A stretch of DNA of 64,000 nt from Misgurnus anguillicaudatus (GCF_027580225.2 NC_073357.2:44168001-44232000); one strand, 5' to 3'. Numbered from the stretch's first letter, positions 1 through 12,463 are shown. Numbers and translations are program-made. The notes: generated by a model not told the origin, from the sequence alone.

Positions 1-834
1 TCTGCGCTCTGTGTTGTGTACTAGTGTGCTACTGTGCGAGTGTTTAAAGGTTTGTTTTAAAAGGCACGTGTAATAGCAGAAAAAAGTGGCCTTAAGAGAC
101 TCTGGCATGTTGATGTCTGATGCACAAAGGTCATTGATTCCGGGCCCTCAGCTTTCTCTTAACAATTCGTCGGGATTTTGGCATTTGGTGAGCACACACA
201 GGACAGCTTCCCGACAAGCCGACCTTGACAGCGAATTGGATAAATAAACCTTCAATTTAGCCTCTCTCCTCCCAGCTCTGTGCAGCCCGGCAGCACGTCC
301 CACTGGGAGACTTCACCTATCCATATCGCTCAGTCCGAGCCTTCTCAACCTGAGCCCGGCACGTCTGCTCAGCCTGCCCTTACTCCAGTGACAAACACCG
401 TCTAGCGCACACACTAACAGCCCCCTCCTGCACCAGTCAAACTCGATCCTGTCTCCTCAACAATTTAATGCCAATTCTGTCTTTTGCGCTGTCCGTCCTG
501 GGCTTCGACCAGCTCTTCAGCATTTCTGCGCAACAACCCCCTTTCCGCTTTCTCGAGAGACAGCAAGGCAAGGGGCATCATTCCGTAACGTTTGTGATGT
601 GGCATTTAATGATACTGTCCGAAGTGATCCGCAGCCTACAGACAGGTAATGCACAGGCAGCGCAGCGCAGATAAGCATGGTAGCTCCGACGAATGCTGCC
701 AGCACTGGGGGCGACGGTAGCAACATTTTATCTCTCATGGGGCCTGTCGTCAGATTCTAGGGGACAAATGCGTTGCTATTTACTCCTCAACCTCGACGTG
801 AACCATACTGTATAATAAAATTTAAAAAATTGCA
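1..834. other. No gene seen; possible non-coding conserved stretch
   Basis: I see no exon or RNA gene here. The frames at 468-674 (+) and 517-738 (-) overlap on opposite strands and resemble nothing known to me. Positions 120-280 are mixed in composition, with short homeobox-like and forkhead-like words (ATAAATAAAC near 240), unlike the AT-rich repeat that follows. It could hold regulatory sequence. That is inference only. Confidence 0.3.
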
Positions 835-1035
835 CTTAATTTTTTAAGTATAATCAACTTGGATTTACAAGTCATTTCAACTTGGATTTTTTTATCTTGG
901 CTAGTGGTGCGTTGCTGTAACTTAAAAAATAAAGTTTTTACAAACTTAAGCTAATTCAACTTTATTTTATTAGTTACGGCAACTCATCACAAGTCAAGAT
1001 AAAAAATTTCAAGTTGAAACTTTCTTTATACTTGC
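835..1035. repeat. Foldback (palindromic) MITE-like repeat
   Basis: The two halves are imperfect reverse complements. CAAGTCATTTCAACTTGGAT with a following ATCTTGG around 868-901 pairs with CAAGTCAAGATAAAAAATTT and AAGTTGAAACT around 993-1021. The segment is AT-rich and has no coding capacity. It looks like a short non-autonomous foldback element of a kind common in cyprinids. I cannot fix the exact ends or the target duplication. Confidence 0.55.
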
Positions 1036-1689
1036 GCTGATGCACGCTCAACAAACGCACGAGGCGTTTTGTTGACACGCTCCCTAATGCATTATTCTTT
1101 GAAACGACAGGGGACGACTCGAGCAGTCAAGTCCAAAACCAACACGAAGAAGAGGACAGAAGTTGTTCTTTGGAACTACCCTGGTACTTGTAGCATCAGA
1201 GCTTGATATAGAAATATGAGAACATGAATAAAACATCAATCTATTAAATATGTCTTTATTAAACATCATCATTTCATTAACATTTTTACTAAACAAACAA
1301 TACAGAAATCTCAAGATTTGTATTTTATTCCTCATTCAGTGGTTCATTTAATACAAATATAAGCCAAAAATTCTGAATCATATGTGAAAGAAATCATGCT
1401 TTAAATGGCAAAGTTTTTACACTTTTTTAGACTTTTAGTCAGATAAATCGTATATGCATTGTTTTGCATGGATTGATCAAAGAGATACGTCACAGGCTTG
1501 CCTGCTCGGACAGAATTGCCTCGAGGTCGGTCATTTTCGGATGTTATAAACGTTTCTGTGCACACCTGCACACAAAATGGGGTCTCGCGCACCCAATCCA
1601 CACGACCACCCACTCCGCCTTTAACATCATTTTTGCTGCATGCACCAACACGCTCGTGCGGACGCATCAAGTAAAAACAAAACTTAATC

Positions 1690-1790
1690 CAGGGTTCCCA
1701 CAATTCAAGGACTTTCCAGGTCCAATACCCTCAAATTCAAGGACTAAATGTGGGGACACATTTCAAGTGAGAGCAAGGTTACATCATCTT
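1690..1790. repeat. hAT-like repeat fragment (CAGGGTTCCCAC end)
   Basis: It begins CAGGGTTCCCAC and continues with AATTCAAGGACTTTCCAGG and AAATTCAAGGAC, which I recognise as one end of a common fish hAT-like non-autonomous family. I did not find a matching opposite terminus nearby, so this is a fragment. Confidence 0.45.
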
Positions 1791-1792
1791 AC

Positions 1793-2078
1793 TTTTTAAG
1801 ATACATTGTTACAGTTCCCTTTTCGAGGGAACTCGCATGCATCACTGCTGTGAAACTTTGGAAATGCCTCCAGGGGTACGTGCGTCTGAATGTGTATATC
1901 AAAGTCAACCAATGGTGAGGCTTAACGACAAAGATAGGGTGACGCGGGAGCCAGGAAGTATATCGCTATCTGAAATATTGCCAAAGACAGCGTTACAGGG
2001 ATGCAGGAAGTATGGCAGGGGAGACGCAGCGTCTCATTCCCTTCTCAGGGAACAACAGTTACATACGTAACCCGAGAT
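1793..2078. repeat. Dispersed cyprinid repeat with hairpin ends
   Basis: The left side carries the hairpin TTCCCTTTTCGAGGGAA. The right side carries the related hairpin TTCCCTTCTCAGGGAA followed by CAGTTACATACGTAACCCGA. The interior, including GTGACGCGGGAGCCAGGAAG, matches my memory of a high-copy cyprinid repeat. It is probably a non-autonomous DNA transposon, but I do not assign a class. Confidence 0.55.
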
Positions 2079-2647
2079 GTTTTCATGTGTCAAACACAAC
2101 TATTCAAAAAAGCATTTTGGTATGAATCAGCCTCGGCTAAAATGTTGTACAGGTAGTATGTAACATGAGCTTATGTAACATACTTGTCCCTATTCAAATA
2201 AACTTAAATAAAAAAGGCCATTGCATTAGGGGCGAATAAGACTGTGGGTTTGATTACTGTTAACACATACTGATCAAATATGTGCCTTGTAATAAACAAG
2301 CATTAGCATGTGGTAACTACTTTAACTACTTCACATTTGATTTGTATGAGGTACCAGGTCACATGGAAGAGCAGAAACTTCATTTGAAAGCTAAAGCCTG
2401 TCTGCTGAAGAGAGAGAAAGACACAGACAGTGAGATATAAGGGAGGCACACAATGCAGAGTGATGGACAAGGGTATAAAGAGCTGGAGGTTTTGATCATT
2501 CGCTCTTGTCATTCTTTAAGCACTGCAAGAGGAGAATTGGGAGGGCAAAGAGAGCAGGGGGTAAAGAGAATAAAAGTACAATAAAAGAGTGAGATGCAGA
2601 ACTCTCAATGAGGCTGTGAAAGACAAGAGTACATGATCAGTCTGACA

Positions 2648-2703
2648 CCTCTCTCTCTCTCTCTCTTTCTCACACACACACACACAGAATCTCTCTCTCT
2701 GGG
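2648..2703. repeat. CT/CA microsatellite
   Basis: Runs of CT, then CA, then CT again form a compound simple repeat. No other content is visible. Confidence 0.9.
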
Positions 2704-3042
2704 GCCATTACATGATTCTCAAATTACAGACTGGTTGGAAAAAGAAAAGTGGTGCCACTAATGCTGCATTTCTACAGTGCTAGGCTGAAGAATTATTGCT
2801 GTGTTTAGGGACCATCTAAAGATTTTGGCATTTGTGACATCTGTGAATTTCGGTACATTGTCTAAGTCCTGGAGTTGATCTAATACGAGGCGTGTTTTAG
2901 ATGATGTCATCAAGTTGAAAACGAATACTTTGAGACTGTACATCAGTAGTGACTATTGGAATGACTTTGCAATAATCATCATATCAAAAAGTATGTTATG
3001 ATTGTATTATTGGCATAGTATTATAAACATGACTTAAGACCC

Positions 3043-3462
3043 TTAAAGGAACACGCCCAGATTTTGGGAATTTAGCTTATTCACCGTATCCCCCAGAGTT
3101 AGATAAGTCCATACATACCTTTCTCATCTCTGTGCATGCTGTAACTGTCTGACGCAGCCCCCGCTGGTTTAGTTTAGCACAAAGACTGGAAGTGAATGGC
3201 TTCAGCTACCATACTGCTCCCAATAAGTGACAAAATAACGTGAACATTTTCCTATTTATGTGTGGTGATTTGTATAGTCACACCGTGTACAAATAACAAG
3301 GTGATATGAGACACAGCGATCTTTTAACAGTATGCATACTGGGAACTATATTCTCAGAAGACGAAGCACTGCTACTTGGGCGGAGTAATTTGCACAACTA
3401 TTACCGAACTCTCTGCTCCTCACCAGGGGCTTCTCAGGTGCTGTGAGCAAGTGTTCCTTTAA
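3043..3462. mobile_element. TTAA-flanked MITE (AGGAACAC termini)
   Basis: TTAA at 3043-3046 is followed by AGGAACACGCCCAG. On the right, GCAAGTGTTCCT is followed by TTAA at 3459-3462. The inverted AGGAACAC termini and TTAA on both sides are the pattern of piggyBac-superfamily insertion. The interior (CCGTATCCCCCAGAGTTAGA and so on) matches a non-autonomous family I know as very common in zebrafish. The 420 bp element encodes no transposase. Confidence 0.75.
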
Positions 3463-3550
3463 ATGTACAGTATACACAGGCAACGTTGCAGATTTTACTT
3501 CCAACCCTTATAAAACCTTTCCTACCTGTAGTTTTCAGGTGACTCTTTAG

Positions 3551-3643
3551 ACCTTGATTAGTTGTTCAGGTGTGCTTGTAATTAGAGCTGGAGCTAAACT
3601 CTGCAGGACACTGGCACTTCAGGACCGAAATTGCCTACCCCTG
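3551..3643 (-). repeat. hAT-like repeat terminus, fragment
   Basis: Read on the minus strand it starts CAGGGGTAGGCAATTTCGG and continues into TCCTGAAGTGCCAG, resembling the fish repeat that begins CAGGGGTGTCC. Only this end is present. It is an old, diverged fragment. Confidence 0.5.
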
Positions 3644-3648
3644 GTATA

Positions 3649-4027
3649 CACTGTCACAAAAAATTGTCAAAAAATGGTCCCTAACTGTAACTGGGGCAGT
3701 ACTCTGTGTTACTTTCGTCCCGACAGGAACTCCTGACATTTAAACTCAATTTACTTTTATTTTGAAAAAGTCAAACTTCAGGATGTGTTACAGCACTAGG
3801 GTAACCTGTAGATTAATCAGTATTCTCCCTAAACATGAAACCAGAAATGCAATGAACGCTGTCATAGTTTTGGATGCAAATGTAAATGTAACTAGTAAAT
3901 GCAAATTTAACTTTCACCACGGTTCTCCCTACCTTGAATGTTCTAATATGTACCTTTGAGGTACTTATATGAACTCTTTAGGCGCAAAGTTGTAACTTTT
4001 ATAGGTACCAATGGCAGTAGAAATATA
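3649..4027. repeat. Diverged copy of the CACTGTCA repeat, interrupted
   Basis: It starts CACTGTCACAAAAAATTGTC and contains GGTCCCTAACTGTAACTGGGG, words shared with the better copy at 5364-5568. Later it has TGTACCTTTGAGGTAC. The end is unclear, because the hAT element at 4036 inserted immediately downstream. The two copies may be related pieces of sequence that the hAT nest now separates. Confidence 0.45.
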
Positions 4028-4035
4028 GTAACTAC

Positions 4036-5318
4036 TAGGGATCCAACAATACAGTTTGTCCACGGTTCAACAGGAACAGTGAGATGTTAAGAAGCAAAAA
4101 AATTGGTTTTACCTGCAATTCTCTTTATTTTATGTAAATGCAAAACTCAAATTTTCAAGTTTATTGAATAATATAAATAATATACGATATAATTAAATAA
4201 AGATATATAAAAATGATATCTTATTCAAATTGGGGAACATGTGAATTCTTACATTTTACAAAAATAAACACATGTAAACATAAATTGTAGGGATGCACCG
4301 ATAGGATTTTTTTTGGGCCGATACCGATACCGATTTAAACAGACAACTTCTGGCCGATACCGATGCCGATATTAAACACTTGTATACAATACTATACAGT
4401 TGGTCTATTAGCTAGTTTATTTCTGCATCAAATAATTTTTACTGAACATGGATTGGATCTAATTAACATTCAACTGACCAACATAATAAGAGAAGCACAA
4501 ATTAAGCTAAACAAATATAATAAGACAGCACGACAACCTTCAAAGGTGGTTTTTGCTATTCAGCATTTATTTTATTAACAGTATTAACTCATTTTTTACA
4601 CATAATGGATTTCTTTATGCACTTGGTTAATAAACTATCGGTATCTGCCTTTCTCGTGCTATTGCCGATATGCCGATGGTTTCAAATTCATCAAAAATCA
4701 GCCGATAAATATTGGCGGCCGATACATCGGTGCATCACTAATAAATTGGCCATTTTATATACCTGTACTTACTAAATTAAACTTTAAATTGTAAATGAAG
4801 GCTATACCTTATGCAGTACTGTTAAGTCCATCATTCAACATCATTCTATGCTGTGTTAAAACCAAAAATGCATTCCTCAATCAAGATTACTGGTGGGATT
4901 TACCTTAGCATCAAGCAAATTCTCTTCTTGATTTAAACCTTTTCAACTTGTGCGGATGACATGTCTGAGGCAAATAACGCACGTTTGCGGCAACAACAAA
5001 GCCCAACTGCCCCACCCACGCATCTTTACATTGATGATACATAATCTACCCCACAGATTTAAAAGACAGTGGTGCTGCCTCTTTTTGTTGTCGGACTTCT
5101 CTGCTCCGTGATCACCATGTTGTGTCTGACACCAGCATTGCAAGCAGAGTTAAAGCAGCTAACGCATAGTGACTGGAGATCAACTCGTAGGCTTTAAGTT
5201 TTATATCCCAGCGCGCAGATTATGCGGGTGCGCACACAGTAACCGAAGTGCAGGGAATATAAAACAGACAAATTTGGACCATGGGGGTAAACCCCTATTA
5301 AGAATTGTAGCATCCCTA
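4036..5318. mobile_element. Outer hAT-type element of a two-level nest
   Basis: The left end is TAGGGATCCAACAATAC and the right end is GTAGCATCCCTA, giving inverted termini that start TAGGGAT. Flanks are GTAACTAC (4028-4035) and GTAATTAC (5319-5326), an 8-bp target duplication with one mismatch. That length is the hAT signature. No transposase frame remains. A younger hAT-type element (4288-4740) sits inside it. Confidence 0.75.
4288..4740. mobile_element. hAT-type MITE, exact 8-bp target duplication
   Basis: Termini are TAGGGATGCACCGAT on the left and ATCGGTGCATCACTA on the right, inverted repeats with one mismatch. The flanks ATAAATTG at 4280-4287 and 4741-4748 are identical. Subterminal regions carry repeated CCGATA words, as expected for transposase-binding clusters in this superfamily. 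A close relative lies at 28140-28560. The 453 bp element is non-coding and nested in the element at 4036-5318, so it is the younger of the two. Confidence 0.88.
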
Positions 5319-5363
5319 GTAATTACAAAAGAATAATTGATAAAATATAGTCAACAACTTCTG

Positions 5364-5568
5364 CACTGTCAGAAAAATAGTCAAAGAATGGTCCCTAGCT
5401 GTCACTGGGGCAGTATCCTTCTAAAAAGTACACATTGGCACCTATAAAGTTCATAATAGTACCTTAGAAGTACATGTTGGTACCATGTACACATTTATAA
5501 GTGAATGGTACATATTAGGAACTTTTTAAAGGGTGACAGCTTGGGACCATTTTTCTGGCTTCCAGACT
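5364..5568. repeat. CACTGTCAG foldback MITE
   Basis: The left side (CACTGTCAGAAAAATAGTC, then CTGTCACTGGGGCAGTA) is mirrored on the right by GGGTGACAGCTTGGGACCA and TTTTTCTGGCTTCCAG. Internal GTACC/GGTAC words also pair. I recognise it as a high-copy cyprinid non-autonomous element with palindromic structure. Confidence 0.6.
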
Positions 5569-8194
5569 GTGTGTACTGTCTAACTGTTTTCACATTAAAT
5601 GAAAGTGCTCCAAATGGGTTAAGAGTATAAGGTCATGCAATTGTCCCAGACCCTGTCCTCGCCCTCATAGGTGATGATACTGTATGTAGACTTAATCCGA
5701 AGAACACCAAAACTGCTCTTTATTCAAGATATACAGTATCATATGCAAGTGAATGTAATTTAGTTAAGCATCACAGACACTCAAAAAGGTTTGTTGACAG
5801 TGACTGCTTGTAAATTAGGATAAAAGGTTAATGAACTTGGGTGAGACTGTGACCTTTTTTGTTTTAAATAAAATACCTTCTCAGACAATTTGACAACTAT
5901 ATAAAAACACACATACTGTAAGGACATAAAGGACTCCGGCGAGGTCTTAGACAGCTCTAATGACACCTTCAGCCATGATTGTGAACCTGGCTCTCTCTCT
6001 TCCTGACAGTGATAATGACTGCCTTTGCATAAGCCTGTGTCACTCGCAGCAAAACACACCCGGCTAACTTCATCATATAATTAAACCCTGCCTACTGTAT
6101 CTCATAATAAATGCATGTAGCGCTAATAGCTATCTCTCCGTCGTACCTCAGCTTTGATTTAGCCAGTGCGTTCCTGCAGGTACGTTTTATCTCTCCCTTT
6201 CATTTCTTGCTTTAGTTAATCTGAAGTTGACTGAAGGACTACTCTGCTCTTTGGTGTGGATATGTGTGAATTAAGTGGTCACAAAGAGAGAGACAAGAAG
6301 CAGAAATGTAAAAACCAATTGTAAAAACCCACACATTGAATCTCTCAGAGTGTGTTGTGGATTTGGCTGTATGCGTGTGTGTCTAAGCTTGTGTGTTTGT
6401 GACAACAGGTGTGTGTGTCTCTCTCTCTCTCTGTTGTCTTGAAGGCCCTGAGGGCTGCCTGGGGGCTTGCCTGCAGCGTCTGTTCCTACACAGTTCCTAA
6501 CATCAGGAAAGAGAGGAGACATGCTTGTACACTAGCCTGAGGCAAACACTCACACACTTACCTGTTTTTATGAAGCATTCTTGTGCATATAAACGAGCTC
6601 GCACCTACCCTCCTCCCACTTTAATTCACTCAGCTCTTTACAGCACTATAATAATAATACATAAAAACACAAATATACACCTCCTTATTTTCCCTCTCTC
6701 TCCCTCTCGCTCCACCATCCTGCCAGTATCATAGCAGGGGCCGTCCACAGTCTTGATTATCTGATTTTATTTGCGTGGCATAAATAAATACATCAAGATG
6801 GCTTAGTAATGCGTACAGCAAGGCCACAGCCCCACAAATCACCTGCAGTGCTGGCCCGCGCCATCACTCACTCGCCCCACACTTTACAACACAATTACCC
6901 AGCGCCTGACACAAATGAGCTGGGCCCAACAACCTGCAGTAAGCTAATTACAGCCCAGCATGGCCCGCCTCCCATTAAAACTACTGTATGACAGCCTTTT
7001 GTGCTAATGCCACCACCAACAAACAGCTACTTCCCACAGATCTAATATGGATCTCATTGTCTGATCTTCAATCAGAACTGAAATCAGACATTTTCAGACT
7101 GTTTTATTTTCTGGGTGCGTGTTAGTGTGTGACTGTAAAACAATGTTTTATGACAATGCATGGCATAGTTGAAGGTAATGAAATACGTTATGTATTTATA
7201 CTACAAAATATGTAACCCTGCCTGTGAAAACCCAGCTAAAGTTTTTTTTGTGATTTACATAAAATTAACCTACATAATGTAAAGAACATTCTGTGTAAAC
7301 ATAACCTTGAAATCTTCAATATTGACTTAAGACCATGTCAAAAATGTGACCAAACACGGAAAGTAGTCGGATCTGGGGCATTTTAAGTTGTGGCCATTTG
7401 AAGGTAGGCACTCCAAAAACCTTAAAGTGGAGAAAATTGCCTCTAAAAGTTTGTGCCGTTTTCACCTTTGTCTGCTGCTGGGAGTGACAATAGGCCTCAT
7501 TTACATCTCATTTAGATAAGCCATACCCCCTATAAAGATCCCACTGTGCTTTACAGCTTTACAGTGGGGGGCTTTACAGGGTGAATGGTTAGGTCAAAAA
7601 TGTCAGAAAAATGTGTCACCAAAGAAAAAAAAGTTTGCAAACAGGTAATATATAAATAAATGTCTCTTAGCATCTAGCGATAAAACTGTATAGGCAACTC
7701 TTATGTACACTGAATAAAAAATAAGATAAACTCTCTTATACTGTAAATATGTTCACGATTATTTTTTCTAATGAAAGAGTGCATAATCCTATCCTCCTTG
7801 TAATTCTAAAATAAGAAAACAACACACAGACAGCTGTTAATGTTTATTTATTAAATATTTCAAACAAGCATACAATGCTTGAAATAAAAACGCCTCATAA
7901 AAAAAGTTACTTGTTTTAATGTAAAAAGAAAGTTTCCTAAAAATTTAGAAAATAAAGAACTTTTAATAGTTTTTTTTGTAAACAAAATAAAATTAGCTAT
8001 TTTTGTTATTTTTGGACCAAAATGTATTTTCGATGCTTCAACACATTCTAACTGACCCACTGATGTCACATGGACTACCTTGATGATGTTTTTATTACCT
8101 TTTTGGACATGGAAACCATACATAGATTTTTAATGGAGGGCCGGAAAGCTCTCGGACTAATCTAATGTTAAAACATCTTAAATTGTGTTATGAA
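5569..8194. other. No gene seen; candidate conserved block at 6780-7000
   Basis: No exon, RNA gene or intact element was recognised. Most is AT-rich unique-looking sequence with CT/GT tracts near 6400. The block 6780-7000 stands out: it is GC-balanced, has no repeat structure, and contains words such as AAGCTAATTACAGCCC and CAACACAATTACCC. That texture is typical of vertebrate conserved non-coding elements. Only a cross-species alignment could confirm it. Confidence 0.3.
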
Positions 8195-8283
8195 GATTAA
8201 CGGAGGTCTTTCAAGTTTAGAATGACATAAGGGTGAGTCATTAATTACATTATTTTCATTTTTGGGTGAACTATCCCTATTAA
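8195..8283. repeat. Right half of a TTAA foldback MITE
   Basis: The stretch ends TTTTCATTTTTGGGTGAACT, then ATCCCTA, then TTAA (8280-8283). This is the terminal half of the family complete at 61253-61587. The left half is not visible upstream, so this copy is truncated. Confidence 0.6.
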
Positions 8284-9655
8284 ATAGCCACACTGTTCCC
8301 TTTGGGGGCGGTGGCAAAAACAAAACAAACAAAGGCCGCTTATCCAGTATGTAAATACACACAGACAATGACGCTAGCTGCACGCTAGAATCTCCAGAAA
8401 AACAAGCCGATTTCAAACGCAAAATGTACGCTTTTAAATACACAAAAATTGCTATGTCAAACATGGAGAGGCTTCTTCGTGATCTCAACAAACAGATTCT
8501 GCAAAAAAACGAAAATCACCAATTTTGAAAAAAAAAACGTTCTTTCTCATTATCTCGGAAATTGTGCTGCCGACTTGTGTCACTGGTTTCCGTGACGGGT
8601 CACAAATTGAAATTAAAGTGAAATTAAAGCACTCTCTTTGCAACATGAGCAAAGCTAGGTACAAGGGATGTATTTTAATGCAGTGTAAACTCATATTATG
8701 CTTGCTTTCACTTACAAATGATATTATACAGCAAGCTTATCTGGTGGAAAACCTGTGCACAACAGTACAGATCATGTGACACTAACACAAAGCATTTCTA
8801 AGTGGTGAGCTGTTACAGAAAACACTGAGATTGCACGTTCTACGCAATTAAAAGGGGCAGTGCTGCTACAGGACATGAATTTATTTAACTTTGGGTGGTG
8901 CTTTGGAGCCCTTCATGACAATCATCAGGGGTGTGGCCTGGAATGAGCCTTTAAAACTTTAATTAACATTAACGCCAGGGGCTTCAGAGGATGATCTGCC
9001 CCACACAAATGAAAAAGAGAGTGGCTGAGGGCAAAAAAAGTGATGAAAAAGACAACAGCCCCTTTATCGGTGGAATAAAAAGTGCCATGACAGCATATAT
9101 TTTAGGCTCCTAAATACCACGGTTACAGTTAGTGCCTCGGCCTCTATCCTTAGGCCTTTTAAGAACCTGAGATTTTAAAAAAGGGTGTAGAAAGAGACAG
9201 AGGGGTAGAAATAAAGATTTCAGGCATTTAACTTTGCTTCACAAGCACAAAAACATAGAAGTGAGCATTAATGCTTGATTTCGTACGTCGCTGCTGAGTG
9301 AATAGAATTGAATAGAACAGAAAGTATGCACAAGAGGTCATCTTCAGCAAAGATGACTACGGTTACGCCCACTGAGTGGCAAAAAGTCTGCGCAACAGCA
9401 TTAGCATAACATGGAAAACACATCTAAAATGGGAAAAGTAGTTGTGTGATCGACTGCGCTAATAGATTCAACAAAAAATTTGTGTCATTTTTCAGACTGC
9501 AAAAAACACTCAAAGGAGAAGTAGCCATATGTCTATGGTATGTAAAATTTTGGGATAAAAATCCTATAAAAATACACCAATGAATACTCTTATTGTGTAA
9601 TTGCAAAGTTTTGTCAGTGAGCCTTCATTAAAAAAACTCTATTTTGATGAGCCTT
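8284..9655. other. No gene seen
   Basis: I find no exon-like or repeat-like structure. Open frames at 8485-8694 (-) and 8525-8779 (+) are mutually antisense and look random. Positions 8890-9010 contain TTTAATTAACATTAACGCC and could be a conserved element, with weak support. Confidence 0.25.
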
Positions 9656-11645
9656 GTGTTCTACAAAGGTGGGATGGTTTAATAGTGTTAGGCAAGACAA
9701 ACATATATGTCAGTGAGGGGAGAGGGCAGCCAATGATTTTTTTGGGGGGTGTTGTTGACAATCCTCTGAAGCGTCTTTCTCTCTGCTGCTGTGCAGCTGG
9801 CAAACCAGACACGGAAGCAGTAAGTCAGAATGCTCTCTATGGAGCAACGGTAGAAGGACACAAGCAGTTTTTGTGTGAGGAGGTGCTTCTCAAGAACCCT
9901 CGGATAGCAAAGTCTATGCTGTGCTTTCTTAAGCAGTTCTGTGGTATTTGCTGACCAGGTCATGTCCTTCTTTAAATAAACTCCCAGGAACCAGAAGACC
10001 GCCACCCTCTCCACATAGTCCCCATTAATGAACAGGGTCTGGATGGCTGTTTTAGCCTCCTAAATTCTATGTTCAGCTCCTTGTTCTTGTTAAGAGCCAG
10101 GTTGTTAACTGTGCACCACTCAAATAGTCGCTCTTCTTCTACTTCATCCTAATAATCAGTCTCTCCTTTCCCCCAGAGATTAGACCAATCACAGTTGTAT
10201 GGTCAGCAAACTTTATGATAGTGCTGCTGGAATGGACAGGAACACAGTCATGTGTGTAAAGGATGTAGAGTAAGGGCGCGTGCACACCAAAGCTTTTACG
10301 CCCACGCCCGGTATATGTTTTCAATTGTTTTCAATGAAAGCTCAGCGTTTTTCAAAAAAACGAGCTGAAATCCAGCACTTGGCGGTTTTACCACGCTCAG
10401 CCCTGAGCGCCGAGAGTTTAAAAATATTTAGCTTTGGGTGAAAAGCTCAGCTCGTCATTGTCAGTTCTCACACGGCCGTACAATCACAGTGGAGGAGGGG
10501 CAAGACAACCAACCGGTGTATCGTACAGTACAACGACTGATACACAAAGCAGAAGTAATACTGTACATACACACCGCCGCAGACTTCAGCTTCCAAAGTT
10601 ACTGGAAGTCATTCATTTACAATGGAAGCTGGCTTCTCTCAGCTGCAAGGAGTGTCAAATCCATCGCCGTTGCGTTTTGGGCTCTTGAGCGACCAGAGCG
10701 TCAATCAGAAAGTTAAAAGAAGCTCAACGTTATGGTAATGAGCTATGACGCAATTCAGCAGCAAGCAGCAGCAAAACGCCAGCAACAAATCCAAATATAG
10801 CCTAGACGTTCTTCGCTGGCTGATTCCGGAGGAACATACGATGTAAACTTGTTCCTACCAAAACATTAGTTCCGCAAAAACAGACTTCAGAGTGGCCAAA
10901 GCGTCAACAAGCTTCCTCATACTTTTTGACAAGCGTCCTTGACCGGGCGGCCTGAGACTCTTTGGAAGCTCAAGTCTGCGCCGCTGTGGATGTACAGTTA
11001 CAGCAACCAAAGCGCTCAGAGATAAAGAAAGTTGGCACTTGGCGTCATCCAGGCGTTTTCAGCCACATTTAAAAGCTTTGGCCCTTTGGAGCTCAGCACA
11101 CAAACCTGGGGGATCTATAGTACTGAGGCTAAGGGCTGTGGAGACATGGGGGCCTACTCTAAATTTCTGGGATCGTTCAGTAAGGAAATCCTTAACCAAA
11201 AGGCAAATGGAGTAAGATAGACTGAGGTCTGCCAGTTTGGATACCAGTCTGGATTGGAGAATGTGTTAAATGCAGAGCTAAAATCTACAAAGGCATTTTC
11301 CGTAGACCTGTTAGCTCTGTAAGCAAACTGTTAAGTATCCAATGTTGGTGGTAGACAAGAAAGAAAGTGTTTCCTAACCAGTTTCTCAAAGCACTTCATG
11401 ATGACTACTGTAGTGTAGGTACTGTACCACTGGCCGGTAGTCATTCAGGCTGTAGATGGTGAGCTTTTTGCTGGTTGAGATCTTCAGGCAGGGTGGGACG
11501 ATAAACTAGAATAGAGACCTGTTAAAGACCATGGTGAAAACACTGGGCACCGCGCAGTCCCGCAGCACACGACCTGATGCTACTGTTGGGTCCCACAGCT
11601 ATGATCAGGTTCACCGACCTCAGTATTGCTTCTTACCTCATGTTC
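9656..11645 (-). mobile_element. Dead L2-clade LINE, reverse transcriptase fragment
   Basis: On the minus strand the sequence encodes pieces of a non-LTR reverse transcriptase of the L2 (CR1/Jockey-related) type. The 5' part (about 11640-11090) includes SLNDYRPV-like and KCFEKLVRKHFLSCLPP-like words. The 3' part (10324-10139) contains PLLYILYTHDC and then FADH, where the active enzyme has the catalytic FADD box. At 10014-9688 comes FLGVYLKKDMTWSANT and YRCSIESILTYC. There are several frame breaks, and an inserted transposon (10272-11086) splits the protein between the words before and after PLLY. It is inactive. I see no 5' end, APE endonuclease or target duplication. Confidence 0.78.
10272..11086. 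mobile_element. Non-autonomous DNA transposon inserted in the LINE
   Basis: The left end AAGGGCGCGTGCACACCAAA (with AGCTTTTACGCC following) mirrors the right end, where CCAGGCGTTTTCAGCCAC, AAAAGCTTTGG and CCCTT occur. Inserting it explains why the LINE protein breaks exactly before PLLYILYT. The subterminal GCG-rich words resemble a fish hAT-like family. A clean target duplication is not visible because the LINE flanks have diverged. Confidence 0.6.
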
Positions 11646-11650
11646 CTTTA

Positions 11651-11914
11651 CTACACTCAAAAAATGGCTGAGATATTTTTAACCCATAATGAGTAAATAT
11701 TGGACAGAACACACTGCTGGGTTAAAAATTAGCCCATGCGGAGTTAAAAATGATCCAATGTTGGGTTGTTGTTACAGTATGCAACAATGGGTTATAATAA
11801 CTCAGCAGTTAGGTTAAAACCACCCAGCATTGGGCAAATTTTAACTCAGCAGTGTGTTCTGTCCAATATTTACCCAACATGGCTTAAAATTAACCCAAAC
11901 GTTTTAAGGGTGTA
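11651..11914. mobile_element. Foldback MITE (AACCCAGCA family)
   Basis: The arms are near-perfect reverse complements: AAATATTGGACAGAACACAC at about 11696 pairs with GTGTGTTCTGTCCAATATTT at about 11851. The ends are CTACACTCAAAAAATGG and TTTTAAGGGTGTA. Repeated GGGTTA/TAACCC words are typical of this common teleost MITE. It is non-coding. Confidence 0.75.
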
Positions 11915-12463
11915 TAAAGCTGTGGCTGCAGTGGGATGGTGGATGTTATTTTCTGCCGTCCACATGCAAGTTTTGAGACCGCATGGTCAGTACGCCTACA
12001 ACAGTGCATGCGTGAGAAAATATTGAGACACTCCACTCCACTATAAACAACATACACAATGGCAATAGACAGCATCTTCTTTTATTTTCACTTTGTGCCA
12101 AGGACAGAAGGCTAAGAAGCATTTCTGTCACTATAATGTTTGATTCCTGCTCTTTGTTTTCTTGTTGTTTGTTCTAAACTTTGTTTGCGATGGTGGACCC
12201 ACTACATTTCTTCATCTATCCTGTATTTTTGAATGTCCTGTAAATGACGCGAATCAGTGCTGCCCTGAAGTCCTGGTAGAGTAATCATTTAAAGAATAAA
12301 TCATTTATACTGCATATGTGTCAAACGCTTTGTTTAGCTTTAAGTGGGTGTTCTGAGATTGCATATTTAATATGAAATAATGCTAAAGATTATTATAATC
12401 ATAATTAATAGATTTAATTTTACAATAGCTTATCAAAAATGAAGTCATACTTTGACTTTTTAA

